7,371 bases of DNA from Clostridium sp. CAG:632 (GCA_000431515.1 HF991330.1:40276-47646), one strand, 5' to 3'. Numbered from the stretch's first letter, positions 1-6,853 are shown. Numbers and translations are program-made. Notes: generated by a model not told the origin, from the sequence alone.

Positions 1-40
1 CAAACCATAGTGCATCTCCTAAAATGACAATAGGGAAGGT

Positions 41-46
41 TATAAT
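41..46 (+). promoter_or_regulatory. possible -10 box for the TetR/receiver unit
   Basis: A perfect TATAAT hexamer lies 40 bases upstream of the chosen TetR start. No good -35 box is found at 16-18 bases; the nearest TTGACA-like hexamer (ATGACA, 24-29) is only 11 bases away, which is too close. Because the surrounding DNA is AT-rich, the hexamer may be chance. The real promoter could also lie before the window. Confidence 0.3.
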
Positions 47-72
47 TGAATTACCGTTAGAGAAGGTAACAA

Positions 73-80
73 GGGGAGGA
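73..80 (+). promoter_or_regulatory. ribosome binding site that fixes the TetR start at 87
   Basis: GGGGAGGA ends six bases before the ATG at 87, which is ideal spacing. The longer reading frame from the ATG at 24 has no Shine-Dalgarno sequence ahead of it and would add 21 residues that do not look like a TetR N-terminus. The start at 87 is therefore preferred. Confidence 0.8.
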
Positions 81-86
81 CTACTT

Positions 87-674
87 ATGAGTGATAGCTT
101 TATTTCTCGAAAGGATCGGATCATTGCATCCGCAATCGAGATAATAAGTGAATCAGGATTAGCGTCTTTGTCCACAAAGTCTCTGGCAATGAAGGAGAAC
201 ATGTCAGAAACATTGATTTATAAGTATTTTGGAGGTATTAATGAGGTACTTATTGAGGTAGTGGAGTATTTTGCACGATTTGACCGAAGTATTATCCGAA
301 CCGTGCAGGGGAAAGATGTTTCGAATGTAGAAAAGATTCACGAATTTTTTGATACATACGCAATTTATTATGATAATTATATAGAAATATCTGCAATTGT
401 ATTGAATTATGAAGAGCTGCTTCATAATACGGGGACGAGGGAAATCATTGGAGCCTGTATTGAAGAGCGTAATCGGTTTTTATTACAGTTGATTCAGAAT
501 GCAATGTCGGACAGAGAGATTCATTCGACATTTTCGGCGGAAGAACTGAAGTGTATTCTGATGGGGATATTAAGCAGTCAGTTATTAGACAGGAGATTAG
601 CCATTCATTCTGAGACTTTACGAACAGAAGTGATGGAGAGTATAGATAAAATTTTGATGCTGGTAAAAGAATAG
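87..674 (+). CDS. TetR/AcrR-family transcriptional regulator
   Basis: This is a 195-residue protein of typical TetR-family length. The N-terminal DNA-binding domain spans about residues 8-55: a first helix (RKDRIIASAIEIISESG), then a helix-turn-helix at about 29-48 ending in the family-typical LIYKYF. The rest is an all-helical ligand-binding and dimerisation domain with no recognisable ligand signature, so the inducer and targets are unknown. Members of this family usually repress nearby genes or their own promoter. The next gene, a stand-alone receiver protein, begins 14 bases after the stop, so the two are almost certainly co-transcribed. The gene is visibly AT-richer than the exporter genes further on: 361-420 holds 14 G/C bases, against 27 in 5761-5820. 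This may mean different ancestry or just weaker codon optimisation. The family call is firm; the role is not known. Confidence 0.88.
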   Translation: MSDSFISRKDRIIASAIEIISESGLASLSTKSLAMKENMSETLIYKYFGGINEVLIEVVEYFARFDRSIIRTVQGKDVSNVEKIHEFFDTYAIYYDNYIEISAIVLNYEELLHNTGTREIIGACIEERNRFLLQLIQNAMSDREIHSTFSAEELKCILMGILSSQLLDRRLAIHSETLRTEVMESIDKILMLVKE

Positions 675-688
675 GAGGGGCACTCATT

Positions 689-1081
689 ATGAAAATATTA
701 GTAGCAGAAGATGATGCTGCAAATCGTAAGTTCCTAACCAAGCTTCTTGCTAAATTTGGTGATGTAACCGTGGTGGGCGATGGATTTCAGGCGGTTAAGA
801 ATTATATGCAGGCACTGGACGACAGAGAGCCATATCAGTTGGTTTGCCTGGATGTAATGATGCCGAAATTAGATGGATATAAGGCACTGGATGCGATTCG
901 CGGAATTGAAGGAAAATATGCATTGATCGCACAGGAAAAGGCTAAGATCATTATGATCAGTGCATTGGACGAAGGTGGATTTGATGAGGAAATGGCAGGA
1001 AATCAATATGATTGCTACATGAGCAAGCCGATTGATATTCTGGAATTTGAGATGAATCTGAAACGTATGGGAATGATTTAA
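689..1081 (+). CDS. stand-alone receiver-domain response regulator (CheY-like)
   Basis: The 130-residue protein is a receiver domain and nothing more. The acidic pocket is E7-D8-D9, the predicted phospho-acceptor is D55 in LVCLDVMMP, the conserved Ser/Thr switch is S91 and the conserved lysine is K113 in the SKP motif. No DNA-binding or enzymatic output domain follows, so it should act by protein-protein contact or as a phosphate relay, as CheY and Spo0F do. No histidine kinase or chemotaxis gene is in the window, so its partner is unknown. The start at 689 is supported by AGGAGGGG ending eight bases upstream. It follows the TetR gene by 14 bases and is sealed off downstream by an intrinsic terminator, making a two-gene unit. 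The receiver call is firm; any pathway assignment would be a guess. Confidence 0.9.
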   Translation: MKILVAEDDAANRKFLTKLLAKFGDVTVVGDGFQAVKNYMQALDDREPYQLVCLDVMMPKLDGYKALDAIRGIEGKYALIAQEKAKIIMISALDEGGFDEEMAGNQYDCYMSKPIDILEFEMNLKRMGMI

Positions 1082-1085
1082 GTGG

Positions 1086-1120
1086 CAGAGACTGTTATGG
1101 TTGTGACAGTCTCTGTTTTT
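1086..1120 (+). terminator. intrinsic terminator after the TetR/receiver unit
   Basis: A perfect 10-base-pair stem, CAGAGACTGT (1086-1095) with ACAGTCTCTG (1106-1115), encloses a 10-base loop and is followed directly by five T residues (1116-1120). It starts five bases after the receiver stop codon, so it should end the TetR/receiver transcript and separate it from rarA. Confidence 0.88.
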
Positions 1121-1138
1121 ACGAGAATATAAGAATAT

Positions 1139-1145
1139 AGGTGAT
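1139..1145 (+). promoter_or_regulatory. ribosome binding site that decides the rarA start
   Basis: AGGTGAT matches the anti-Shine-Dalgarno complement AGGAGGTGATC over seven bases and ends four bases before the ATG at 1150. The upstream in-frame GTG at 1141 lies inside this element and cannot be served by it, so 1150 is the likely start. An ATG at 1156 remains a second possibility. Confidence 0.6.
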
Positions 1146-1149
1146 AGAT

Positions 1150-2475
1150 ATGGACATGTTTGAATATATGCGTCAGCAGAGTATGGAACAAGAGTCGCCG
1201 CTGGCGAAGCGAATGCGGCCGACGAAATTAGAGGAGGTTGTCGGACAGGAACACATTATAGGAAAGGATAAATTGTTATATCGGGCAATTCAGGCAGATA
1301 AGTTAAGCTCCATTATTCTTTATGGCCCGCCCGGAACCGGAAAAACCACATTGGCAATGGTGATTGCCAATACAACCAGTGCAGAGTTTACACAGATCAA
1401 TGCGACCACATCCGGCAAGAAGGATATGGAAGAGGTTATTACCAAGGCGAAGAATACCATGGGAATGTATCAGAAGAAGACGATATTGTTCGTAGATGAG
1501 ATCCATCGGTTTAATAAAGCCCAACAGGATTACCTGCTGCCGTTTGTAGAGGACGGAACAATCGTCCTGATCGGAGCAACGACAGAAAATCCGTATTTTG
1601 AGGTAAACGGCGCTTTGCTCTCAAGATCAAATGTGTTTCAGTTGAACCCATTGAGTAAGGATAGTATTAAGAAATTGATCAACCGTGCTGTTTATGATGA
1701 AAACAAGGGCATGGGTTCCTATCATGCGGTCATTGATGAAGAAGCAGAGGATTTTTTGGCAGATATGGCAGAAGGGGATGCCAGAAGTGCATTAAATGCG
1801 GTGGAGCTGGGAATCCTGACAACAGATCGGCAGGAGGATGGAAAGATCCATATCACACTTCCGGTGGCGGAGGAATGTATTCAGAGACGTTCCCTAAAGT
1901 ATGATAAAGATGGTGATAATCATTATGATACGATCTCGGCATTTATTAAGAGTATGCGTGGTTCCGATCCGGATGCGGCAGTCTATTATCTGGCGAAGAT
2001 GTTATACAGCGGTGAGAGTGTTACCTTTGTTGCCCGAAGGATCATGATCTGTGCATCAGAGGATGTGGGAAATGCAGATCCGCAGGCCATACAGGTGGCA
2101 GCCGCCTGCGCACAGGCAGTAGAGCGGGTCGGTATGCCGGAGGCGCAGATCATCCTGGCACATGCAGCAATTTATGTTGCCTGTGCACCGAAAAGCAATG
2201 CAATAGTAAATGCAATATCACAGGCCATGCAGACTGTAAAGGAACGGCAGACAGGTGCAGTTCCGGTACACTTAAGGGATGCACATTACGGTGGAGCCAG
2301 AAAGCTCGGACATGTAGGATATCAGTATGCACATGATTATCCGAACCATTATGTGAAACAACAGTATCTTCCGGATGAACTGGCAGGCACCCGTTTTTAT
2401 GAGCCGGGTACCTTAGGCTATGAGGAACAGATACGTGCGTATTTTAAGAAAATCGGAAAGGATACAGAGGTATGA
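1150..2475 (+). CDS. rarA: replication-associated recombination protein A, AAA+ ATPase RarA (MgsA)
   Basis: RarA is a cytoplasmic AAA+ ATPase related to clamp-loader and RuvB ATPases. In E. coli and B. subtilis it acts at stalled or damaged replication forks and binds single-stranded DNA-binding protein. From the ATG at 1150 the protein is 441 residues, close to the 447 of E. coli RarA. Visible motifs are Walker A GPPGTGKT (59-66), Walker B LFVDEIHR (113-120, D116 and E117), sensor 1 GATTENP (142-148), a probable arginine finger R159 in LLSRSN, and sensor 2 R212 in GDARSALN. From about residue 255 the sequence YDTISAFIKSMRGSDPDAA marks the C-terminal domain that forms the tetramer. The protein looks intact. 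Its stop codon overlaps the start of a small membrane-protein gene, so the two should be translated together. No convincing promoter is seen in the short gap after the upstream terminator. Confidence 0.96.
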   Translation: MDMFEYMRQQSMEQESPLAKRMRPTKLEEVVGQEHIIGKDKLLYRAIQADKLSSIILYGPPGTGKTTLAMVIANTTSAEFTQINATTSGKKDMEEVITKAKNTMGMYQKKTILFVDEIHRFNKAQQDYLLPFVEDGTIVLIGATTENPYFEVNGALLSRSNVFQLNPLSKDSIKKLINRAVYDENKGMGSYHAVIDEEAEDFLADMAEGDARSALNAVELGILTTDRQEDGKIHITLPVAEECIQRRSLKYDKDGDNHYDTISAFIKSMRGSDPDAAVYYLAKMLYSGESVTFVARRIMICASEDVGNADPQAIQVAAACAQAVERVGMPEAQIILAHAAIYVACAPKSNAIVNAISQAMQTVKERQTGAVPVHLRDAHYGGARKLGHVGYQYAHDYPNHYVKQQYLPDELAGTRFYEPGTLGYEEQIRAYFKKIGKDTEV

Positions 2476-2693
2476 AACGAGTAAAACAGATCTTTGCGTG
2501 GATTGCGATCATCATTATTGTCGGGCTGGTAGCTGCAACCATTGTAACAAGTATACAGGGAAGTGCATTGTCCATTCCGATGCTTGGACTGACAATGGGA
2601 GTCTCTGTTGCATTATGGGTGCTGCTTTGGTTTCTGGACCTGATTGGCGGTAGGAAGAATTCCGGACAGACGGACGACAGTGAGAAAAAATAA
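2472..2693 (+). CDS. small two-helix membrane protein of unknown function
   Basis: This is a 73-residue protein that I do not recognise. Two hydrophobic helices are clear: about residues 7-27 (the IAIIIIVGLVAATIV core) and about 37-56 (the MLGLTMGVSVALWVLLWFL core). A basic start (MKRVK) and a basic, polar tail (GGRKNSGQ to the end) predict that both ends are cytoplasmic, joined by a short outer loop. The ATG overlaps the rarA stop in the arrangement ATGA, and a Shine-Dalgarno-like AAAGGA (2457-2462) lies nine bases upstream inside rarA; both support real, coupled translation. The reading frame shows none of the repeat or skew expected of a chance frame. It could be a conserved Clostridia protein simply carried with rarA, and no link to DNA repair can be inferred from the sequence. 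Confidence 0.75.
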   Translation: MKRVKQIFAWIAIIIIVGLVAATIVTSIQGSALSIPMLGLTMGVSVALWVLLWFLDLIGGRKNSGQTDDSEKK

Positions 2694-2746
2694 AACACCT
2701 TTTAAAAAATCTTAATTCTTATTTAATTTTATTTTCTGGGATAACG

Positions 2747-2755
2747 TGCTATACT
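2747..2755 (+). promoter_or_regulatory. extended -10 promoter of the ABC exporter operon
   Basis: TGCTATACT contains the TGn extension (2747-2749) and a TATACT -10 box (2750-2755). No good -35 box lies 16-18 bases upstream (TTTTAT at 2727-2732 is the best at 17), but extended -10 promoters tolerate that. The preceding DNA from about 2700 to 2735 is nearly all A and T, like an UP element. Transcription would start near 2762, giving a leader of about 27 bases before the exporter start codon. Confidence 0.62.
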
Positions 2756-2789
2756 TTCACTGACTAAATCAGAAAGGGAAAGTATAGCA
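2747..2789. repeat. spaced inverted repeat over the exporter promoter and start codon, candidate operator
   Basis: Perfect 12-base arms TGCTATACTTTC (2747-2758) and GAAAGTATAGCA (2778-2789) are separated by 19 bases. One base pair further out is a G-T mismatch and the next a C-G pair. A smaller nested palindrome, CTGA (2760-2763) and TCAG (2769-2772), lies inside with nearly the same centre. The left arm contains the -10 box; the right arm contains the end of the Shine-Dalgarno region and touches the ATG. As DNA it looks like a binding site for a dimeric regulator. As RNA it could fold only in transcripts that begin upstream of 2747. Confidence 0.7.
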
Positions 2790-4963
2790 TGTTTAAAATA
2801 TTTCGTTACATGAAAGATCAGTGGTACTGGATAGTATTTGTAATCGTACTATTGATCGTTCAGGCACAGTGCGATTTGTCATTACCGGAGTATACATCTA
2901 AGATCATTGATACCGGTATTCAGAATCAGGGAATCGAGCATGGAGTACCTGAGCTGATTACCGGAGAAGAATATCAGAAACTTACCATGTTTATGACAAA
3001 AGAAGAACAGGCAGACTGGGAGTCTATTTACGAAGAAACAGATGACGGGAACTATCATCTGACAATTACAGAGGATCCGGAACGCTGGACAGAAGCAGAT
3101 CAGGAGTTTCAGACGGTGATTCTTTTAAATGCCAGTATGCGTAAGATGTCGGAGGAGAGTCTTCAGACAATGACAGAAAAAATGCTGCAGGCGCAGGAAT
3201 CGGATAGAGATCAGATGATCCGGCAGATGCGTGAGGAGATGGAGAGTCAGACAGAGCAGATTGGATCGACCATGCTTACCTCTATAGCGATTTCTTATGC
3301 GGCAGAGGAGTATCAGGCAGCCGGAGGAGATATCCATGCATTACAGAGACAGTATCTGTTAAAAACCGGCGGAAAGATGCTGGCATTGACATTGCTGATG
3401 GCTGCGGCAGCTATTGCAGCAGGATTTCTGGCAGCCCGGATCGGTGCGAAAGTAGGTATGGAGCTTCGAGGTAAGGTATTTAAAAAGGTGGTCACCTTTA
3501 CGAACCGGGAGATGGATCAGTTCTCGACCGCATCTCTGATCACAAGAAGTACCAATGATATCCAGCAGGTGCAGATGGTATCGACCATGATGCTCCGAAT
3601 GCTGATCTATGCACCGATTCTTGGTATTGGCGGTGTGATCCATGTATTGAATACCGGGGCCGGTATGGAGTGGATCATTCTGGTTGCGGTTGTTACGATT
3701 CTGGTATTTGTCGGGATTCTGATGAAGATTGCCATGCCGAAATTTAAACAGATGCAGCAGAAGGTAGACGGATTGAATCTGATATCCAGAGAGATTCTGA
3801 CCGGTCTGATGGTAATTCGGGCATTTGTCCGTGAGGATGTCGAGGAAGAACGCTTTGATGAGGCGAATAAGGATCTGACAAAGACCATGTTATTTACAAA
3901 CCGGGTCATGACCTTTATGATGCCTGTCATGATGTTACTGATGAATGGGGTATCCGTGCTGATCGTATGGGTAGCGGCGAACCGGATCGATGCCGGTGTC
4001 ATGCAGGTTGGTACCATGACCGCATTTATTACGTATACCATGCAGATTGTAATGGCATTTCTGGTCATCTGCATGTTTTCAATTATGCTGCCGAGAGCCG
4101 GTGTGGCTGCGAATCGAATCGAAGAGGTTCTGGATACCGAGGTGTTGGTACAGGATGCAGAGGGTGCAGGCGAGTTAACGGATGTGAAAGGCTATGTGGA
4201 ATTTCATCATGTAGACTTTAAATATCCGGGTGCAGAGGAATGTGTGCTGGAGGATATTGATTTTACGGCAGAGCCGGGAAAGACGACGGCAATCATAGGA
4301 AGCACCGGTTGTGGAAAATCAACGTTGATCCAGCTGATTCCACGGTTTTATGATGTGACAAACGGCAGGATCACCATTGACGGAACAGATATCCGTGAAG
4401 TAACACAGGAGTCGTTAAGAAACCAGATCGGCCTGGTTCCGCAAAAGGGCATCCTGTTTTCCGGAACCATTGCATCGAACTTAAGATTTGGTAAGGAGGA
4501 TGCAACGGAGGCAGAGTTGGAGAAGGCGGCTGAGATTGCACAGGCAACAGAGTTTATAAATGAAAAGAGTGAGAAATACGATAGCAGTATTGCACAGGGT
4601 GGCTCCAATGTGTCCGGTGGACAGAAACAGCGGCTGTCAATCGCCAGAGCAATTGCAAAGAACCCGAAAATATATATTTTTGATGATAGCTTTTCAGCAC
4701 TGGATTTCAAGACCGATGCCGCACTCAGAAAGGCATTGGGAGATAATGTAAAGGATAGTACCGTAATCATTGTGGCACAGAGAATCAGTACGATTCTTCA
4801 TGCGGATCAGATTCTGGTTTTAGATGATGGACGGATTGTGGGCAAGGGAACACATGAGAGTCTGCTGAAGGATTGTGAGGTTTATCAGCAGATCGCCAGA
4901 TCTCAGTTGTCTGAACAAGAGATAGCAAAGAGTCAGGGAAAGGAGGTCGGTTCCAATGAGTAG
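2789..4963 (+). CDS. heterodimeric ABC exporter half, degenerate catalytic site, with large extracellular insertion
   Basis: This 724-residue type IV ABC exporter half has six membrane helices at about 12-30, 196-216, 267-287, 293-315, 373-396 and 410-434, then a nucleotide-binding domain from about 468. Motifs are Walker A GSTGCGKS (504-511), Q-loop Q552, signature VSGGQ (608-612), Walker B FDD (D632, with D633 where Glu is usual) and Gln664 where the switch His is usual (VAQRIST). These substitutions mark the noncanonical-site subunit of TM287/288 and BmrC-type exporters. Between helices 1 and 2 lie about 160 residues instead of the usual short loop, rich in charged residues, Gln and Met, and probably helical at 115-165. 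The weak Shine-Dalgarno AAAGGG (2773-2778) lies ten bases before the ATG. The partner gene overlaps the stop codon. The transported substrate (drug, peptide or lipid) cannot be told from the sequence. Confidence 0.94.
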   Translation: MFKIFRYMKDQWYWIVFVIVLLIVQAQCDLSLPEYTSKIIDTGIQNQGIEHGVPELITGEEYQKLTMFMTKEEQADWESIYEETDDGNYHLTITEDPERWTEADQEFQTVILLNASMRKMSEESLQTMTEKMLQAQESDRDQMIRQMREEMESQTEQIGSTMLTSIAISYAAEEYQAAGGDIHALQRQYLLKTGGKMLALTLLMAAAAIAAGFLAARIGAKVGMELRGKVFKKVVTFTNREMDQFSTASLITRSTNDIQQVQMVSTMMLRMLIYAPILGIGGVIHVLNTGAGMEWIILVAVVTILVFVGILMKIAMPKFKQMQQKVDGLNLISREILTGLMVIRAFVREDVEEERFDEANKDLTKTMLFTNRVMTFMMPVMMLLMNGVSVLIVWVAANRIDAGVMQVGTMTAFITYTMQIVMAFLVICMFSIMLPRAGVAANRIEEVLDTEVLVQDAEGAGELTDVKGYVEFHHVDFKYPGAEECVLEDIDFTAEPGKTTAIIGSTGCGKSTLIQLIPRFYDVTNGRITIDGTDIREVTQESLRNQIGLVPQKGILFSGTIASNLRFGKEDATEAELEKAAEIAQATEFINEKSEKYDSSIAQGGSNVSGGQKQRLSIARAIAKNPKIYIFDDSFSALDFKTDAALRKALGDNVKDSTVIIVAQRISTILHADQILVLDDGRIVGKGTHESLLKDCEVYQQIARSQLSEQEIAKSQGKEVGSNE
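4940..4947 (+). promoter_or_regulatory. strong ribosome binding site of the second exporter gene
   Basis: AAGGAGGT, a full-strength Shine-Dalgarno sequence, ends eight bases before the ATG at 4956. It lies inside the coding end of the first exporter gene. Together with the eight-base overlap of the two genes, it indicates matched, coupled production of the two subunits. It is much stronger than the site used by the first subunit. Confidence 0.8.
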
Positions 4964-6785
4964 TGAGAATACAGGAAGACCGAGAGGCCGTATGGGCAGA
5001 GGCATGACCGGCGAGAAGGCAAAGGACTTCAAGGGAACGATAAAGAAGCTACTGGTATATCTCGGAAACTACAGGGCCGGAATCGTTGTAGTGCTGATCT
5101 TTGCAATCGGCAGTACAGTATTTAATATTATCGGGCCGAAGGTGCTTGGAAAAGCGACAACAGAGCTTGCCGGTGGCCTGATGGCGAAAGTAAATGGAAC
5201 CGGTGGTCTGGATTTCGCAAAGATCGGAAGTATCCTGCTGTTTGCATTGGGATTATATGTGATCAGTGCATTATTCAGCTTTGTACAGGGTTGGATCATG
5301 ACGGGTGTGACCCAGAAGGTATGTTATCGTATGCGGAAGGAGATTTCAGAGAAAATCGACCGGATGCCGATGCGGTATTTTGAAAGCAGAACTGTCGGAG
5401 AGGTATTATCCAGAATCACCAATGATGTAGATACCCTGGGACAGGGCCTGAATCAGAGCATTACACAGCTGATCACATCGGTGTCAACCATGATCGGAGT
5501 TCTGGTTATGATGCTGACGATCAGTCCGCTGATGACATTGATCACGATCGTGATCCTGCCGATCAGTCTGCTTCTGATCTCACTAGTGGTAAAACGTTCC
5601 CAGAAATACTTTAAGAAGCAGCAGGAATATCTGGGAAATGTGAACGGACAGGTAGAAGAGGTATACAGCGGTCATCTGGTCGTGCAGGCATTTAATAAAC
5701 AGAAGGATTCGATAGAGACATTTGACCGGACGAATCGGAAACTGTATGAATCGGCATGGAAATCACAGTTCTTGTCCGGTATGATGCAGCCGATCATGAT
5801 GTTTGTCGGAAATCTTGGCTATGTAGCCGTTGCATTTTCCGGAGCCATGCTGGCAATTCAGGGTGTGATTACCATCGGTGATATTCAGGCATTTATCCAG
5901 TATGTGCGGAACTTCACACAGCCGATCCAGCAGATTGCGCAGGTTATGAATATGCTACAGTCCATGGCGGCGGCAGCAGAGCGTGTGTTTGAGTTCCTGA
6001 GTGAGGAAGAAGAGAGCCTGCAGCCGGAGCATCCGTTGCAGCTGGAGAAGATAGAAGGAAATGTAACCTTTGATCATGTAGCATTCGGCTATCAGGAGGA
6101 TAAAGTAATCATCCATGATTTCAGTGCGGATGTAACACCGGGACAGAAAATTGCAATTGTAGGACCGACCGGTGCCGGTAAGACAACCATGGTGAAGCTT
6201 CTGATGCGGTTTTATGATGTCAATTCCGGAGCTATTCTTGTAGACGGACATAATATTAAGGAATTTAACCGCCATGATTTAAGAAACGGATTTGGAATGG
6301 TTCTGCAGGATACCTGGCTGTTTAAGGGCACGATCATGGAAAACATCCGGTACGGAAGGCTGGATGCAACGGATGAAGAAGTGATCGCAGCGGCAAAGGC
6401 AGCACATGCGCATCATTTCATACAGACCCTGCCGGGTGGTTATCAGATGGAATTAAATGAGGAGGCAAGCAATGTTTCACAGGGACAAAAGCAGCTTCTT
6501 ACGATTGCCAGAGCGATTCTGGCAGATAATCCGATCATGATTCTGGATGAGGCGACCTCTTCTGTAGATACCCGAACAGAGACCCGGATACAAAAGGCAA
6601 TGGATAACCTGATGAAGGGACGGACCAGTTTTGTGATCGCCCATCGGTTGAGTACGATCCGGGATGCGGATCTGATCCTGGTCATGAAAGACGGAGATAT
6701 TATTGAACAGGGAAATCATGAGGAGTTATTAGCAAGGAACGGATTCTATGCGGACCTTTACAATTCCCAGTTTGAAGCCGGTTAA
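4956..6785 (+). CDS. heterodimeric ABC exporter half, catalytically complete ATPase subunit
   Basis: This is the 609-residue partner of the preceding exporter half. A basic, Gly/Arg-rich cytoplasmic N-terminus (about 1-25) leads into six membrane helices at about 41-62, 90-112, 169-190, 192-212, 276-302 and 308-330, with a normal short first outer loop. The nucleotide-binding domain starts near 368. Motifs are Walker A GPTGAGKT (403-410), Q-loop Q451, signature NVSQGQ (506-511), Walker B MILDEAT with D531 and catalytic E532, and switch H563 in IAHRLST. The signature reads SQGQ rather than SGGQ. It should face the degenerate site of the partner, while the partner's normal SGGQ completes this subunit's working ATP site. 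The architecture matches TM288 and BmrD-type subunits. The gene overlaps its partner by eight bases and is followed by an intrinsic terminator, so the operon is two genes. Confidence 0.95.
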   Translation: MSSENTGRPRGRMGRGMTGEKAKDFKGTIKKLLVYLGNYRAGIVVVLIFAIGSTVFNIIGPKVLGKATTELAGGLMAKVNGTGGLDFAKIGSILLFALGLYVISALFSFVQGWIMTGVTQKVCYRMRKEISEKIDRMPMRYFESRTVGEVLSRITNDVDTLGQGLNQSITQLITSVSTMIGVLVMMLTISPLMTLITIVILPISLLLISLVVKRSQKYFKKQQEYLGNVNGQVEEVYSGHLVVQAFNKQKDSIETFDRTNRKLYESAWKSQFLSGMMQPIMMFVGNLGYVAVAFSGAMLAIQGVITIGDIQAFIQYVRNFTQPIQQIAQVMNMLQSMAAAAERVFEFLSEEEESLQPEHPLQLEKIEGNVTFDHVAFGYQEDKVIIHDFSADVTPGQKIAIVGPTGAGKTTMVKLLMRFYDVNSGAILVDGHNIKEFNRHDLRNGFGMVLQDTWLFKGTIMENIRYGRLDATDEEVIAAAKAAHAHHFIQTLPGGYQMELNEEASNVSQGQKQLLTIARAILADNPIMILDEATSSVDTRTETRIQKAMDNLMKGRTSFVIAHRLSTIRDADLILVMKDGDIIEQGNHEELLARNGFYADLYNSQFEAG

Positions 6786-6797
6786 GAATAGAAGATC

Positions 6798-6834
6798 AAA
6801 AGCCAGGTGTAAGAAAGTTTTCACTTGGCTTTTT
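6798..6834 (+). terminator. intrinsic terminator of the ABC exporter operon
   Basis: AAAAGCCAGGTG (6798-6809) pairs with CACTTGGCTTTT (6822-6833) through one G-U pair, around a 12-base loop, and the downstream arm runs into five T residues (6830-6834). It begins 13 bases after the second exporter stop codon. The -35 box of the next promoter lies within its downstream arm. Confidence 0.85.
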
Positions 6835-6853
6835 CTGCGTTTAACGGTATAGT
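6825..6853 (+). promoter_or_regulatory. promoter of the OmpR-type regulator, overlapping the terminator
   Basis: TTGGCT (6825-6830, four of six matches to TTGACA) and TATAGT (6848-6853, five of six matches to TATAAT) are separated by exactly 17 bases. Transcription would begin near 6860, about 27 bases before the regulator ATG. This fits a separate transcription unit directly after the exporter terminator. Confidence 0.6.

Noticed and set aside
24..86. Longer TetR reading frame starting at the ATG at 24
   Set aside because: No Shine-Dalgarno sequence precedes it, and the extra 21 residues contain the real ribosome binding site region at 73-80 and do not resemble a TetR N-terminus.
1103..1133. 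Possible rarA promoter: GTGACA (1103-1108) and TATAAG (1128-1133), with the -35 inside the upstream terminator
   Set aside because: The 19-base spacer is long, and the predicted start near 1140 would remove the first base of the rarA ribosome binding site. It resembles the promoter in the 6798 terminator but is too weak to call.
2704..2735. Possible terminator between the small membrane gene and the exporter (AAAAT/ATTTT and AATT/AATT pairing)
   Set aside because: The stem is all A-U with an internal loop and no G-C pairs, so it should be too weak to stop transcription; AT-rich promoter DNA explains it better.
3607..4074. Minus-strand open frame of about 155 codons inside the first exporter gene, and a similar one at 4348-4770
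   Set aside because: They lie opposite clear, motif-bearing exporter sequence, encode proteins with no recognisable domain, and are best explained as shadows of the biased plus-strand codons.
4672..4695. Loss of the Walker B Glu in the first exporter half read as a damaged, non-functional gene
   Set aside because: The frame is intact, the signature motif is normal, and the partner shows the matching changes, so this is the usual heterodimer asymmetry rather than decay.
87..6785. Idea that the TetR gene or the OmpR-type regulator directly controls the exporter operon
   Set aside because: Both are in separate transcription units, the TetR gene is over 2 kb away behind a terminator and rarA, and no shared operator sequence was found near either gene. 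It remains untested rather than supported.
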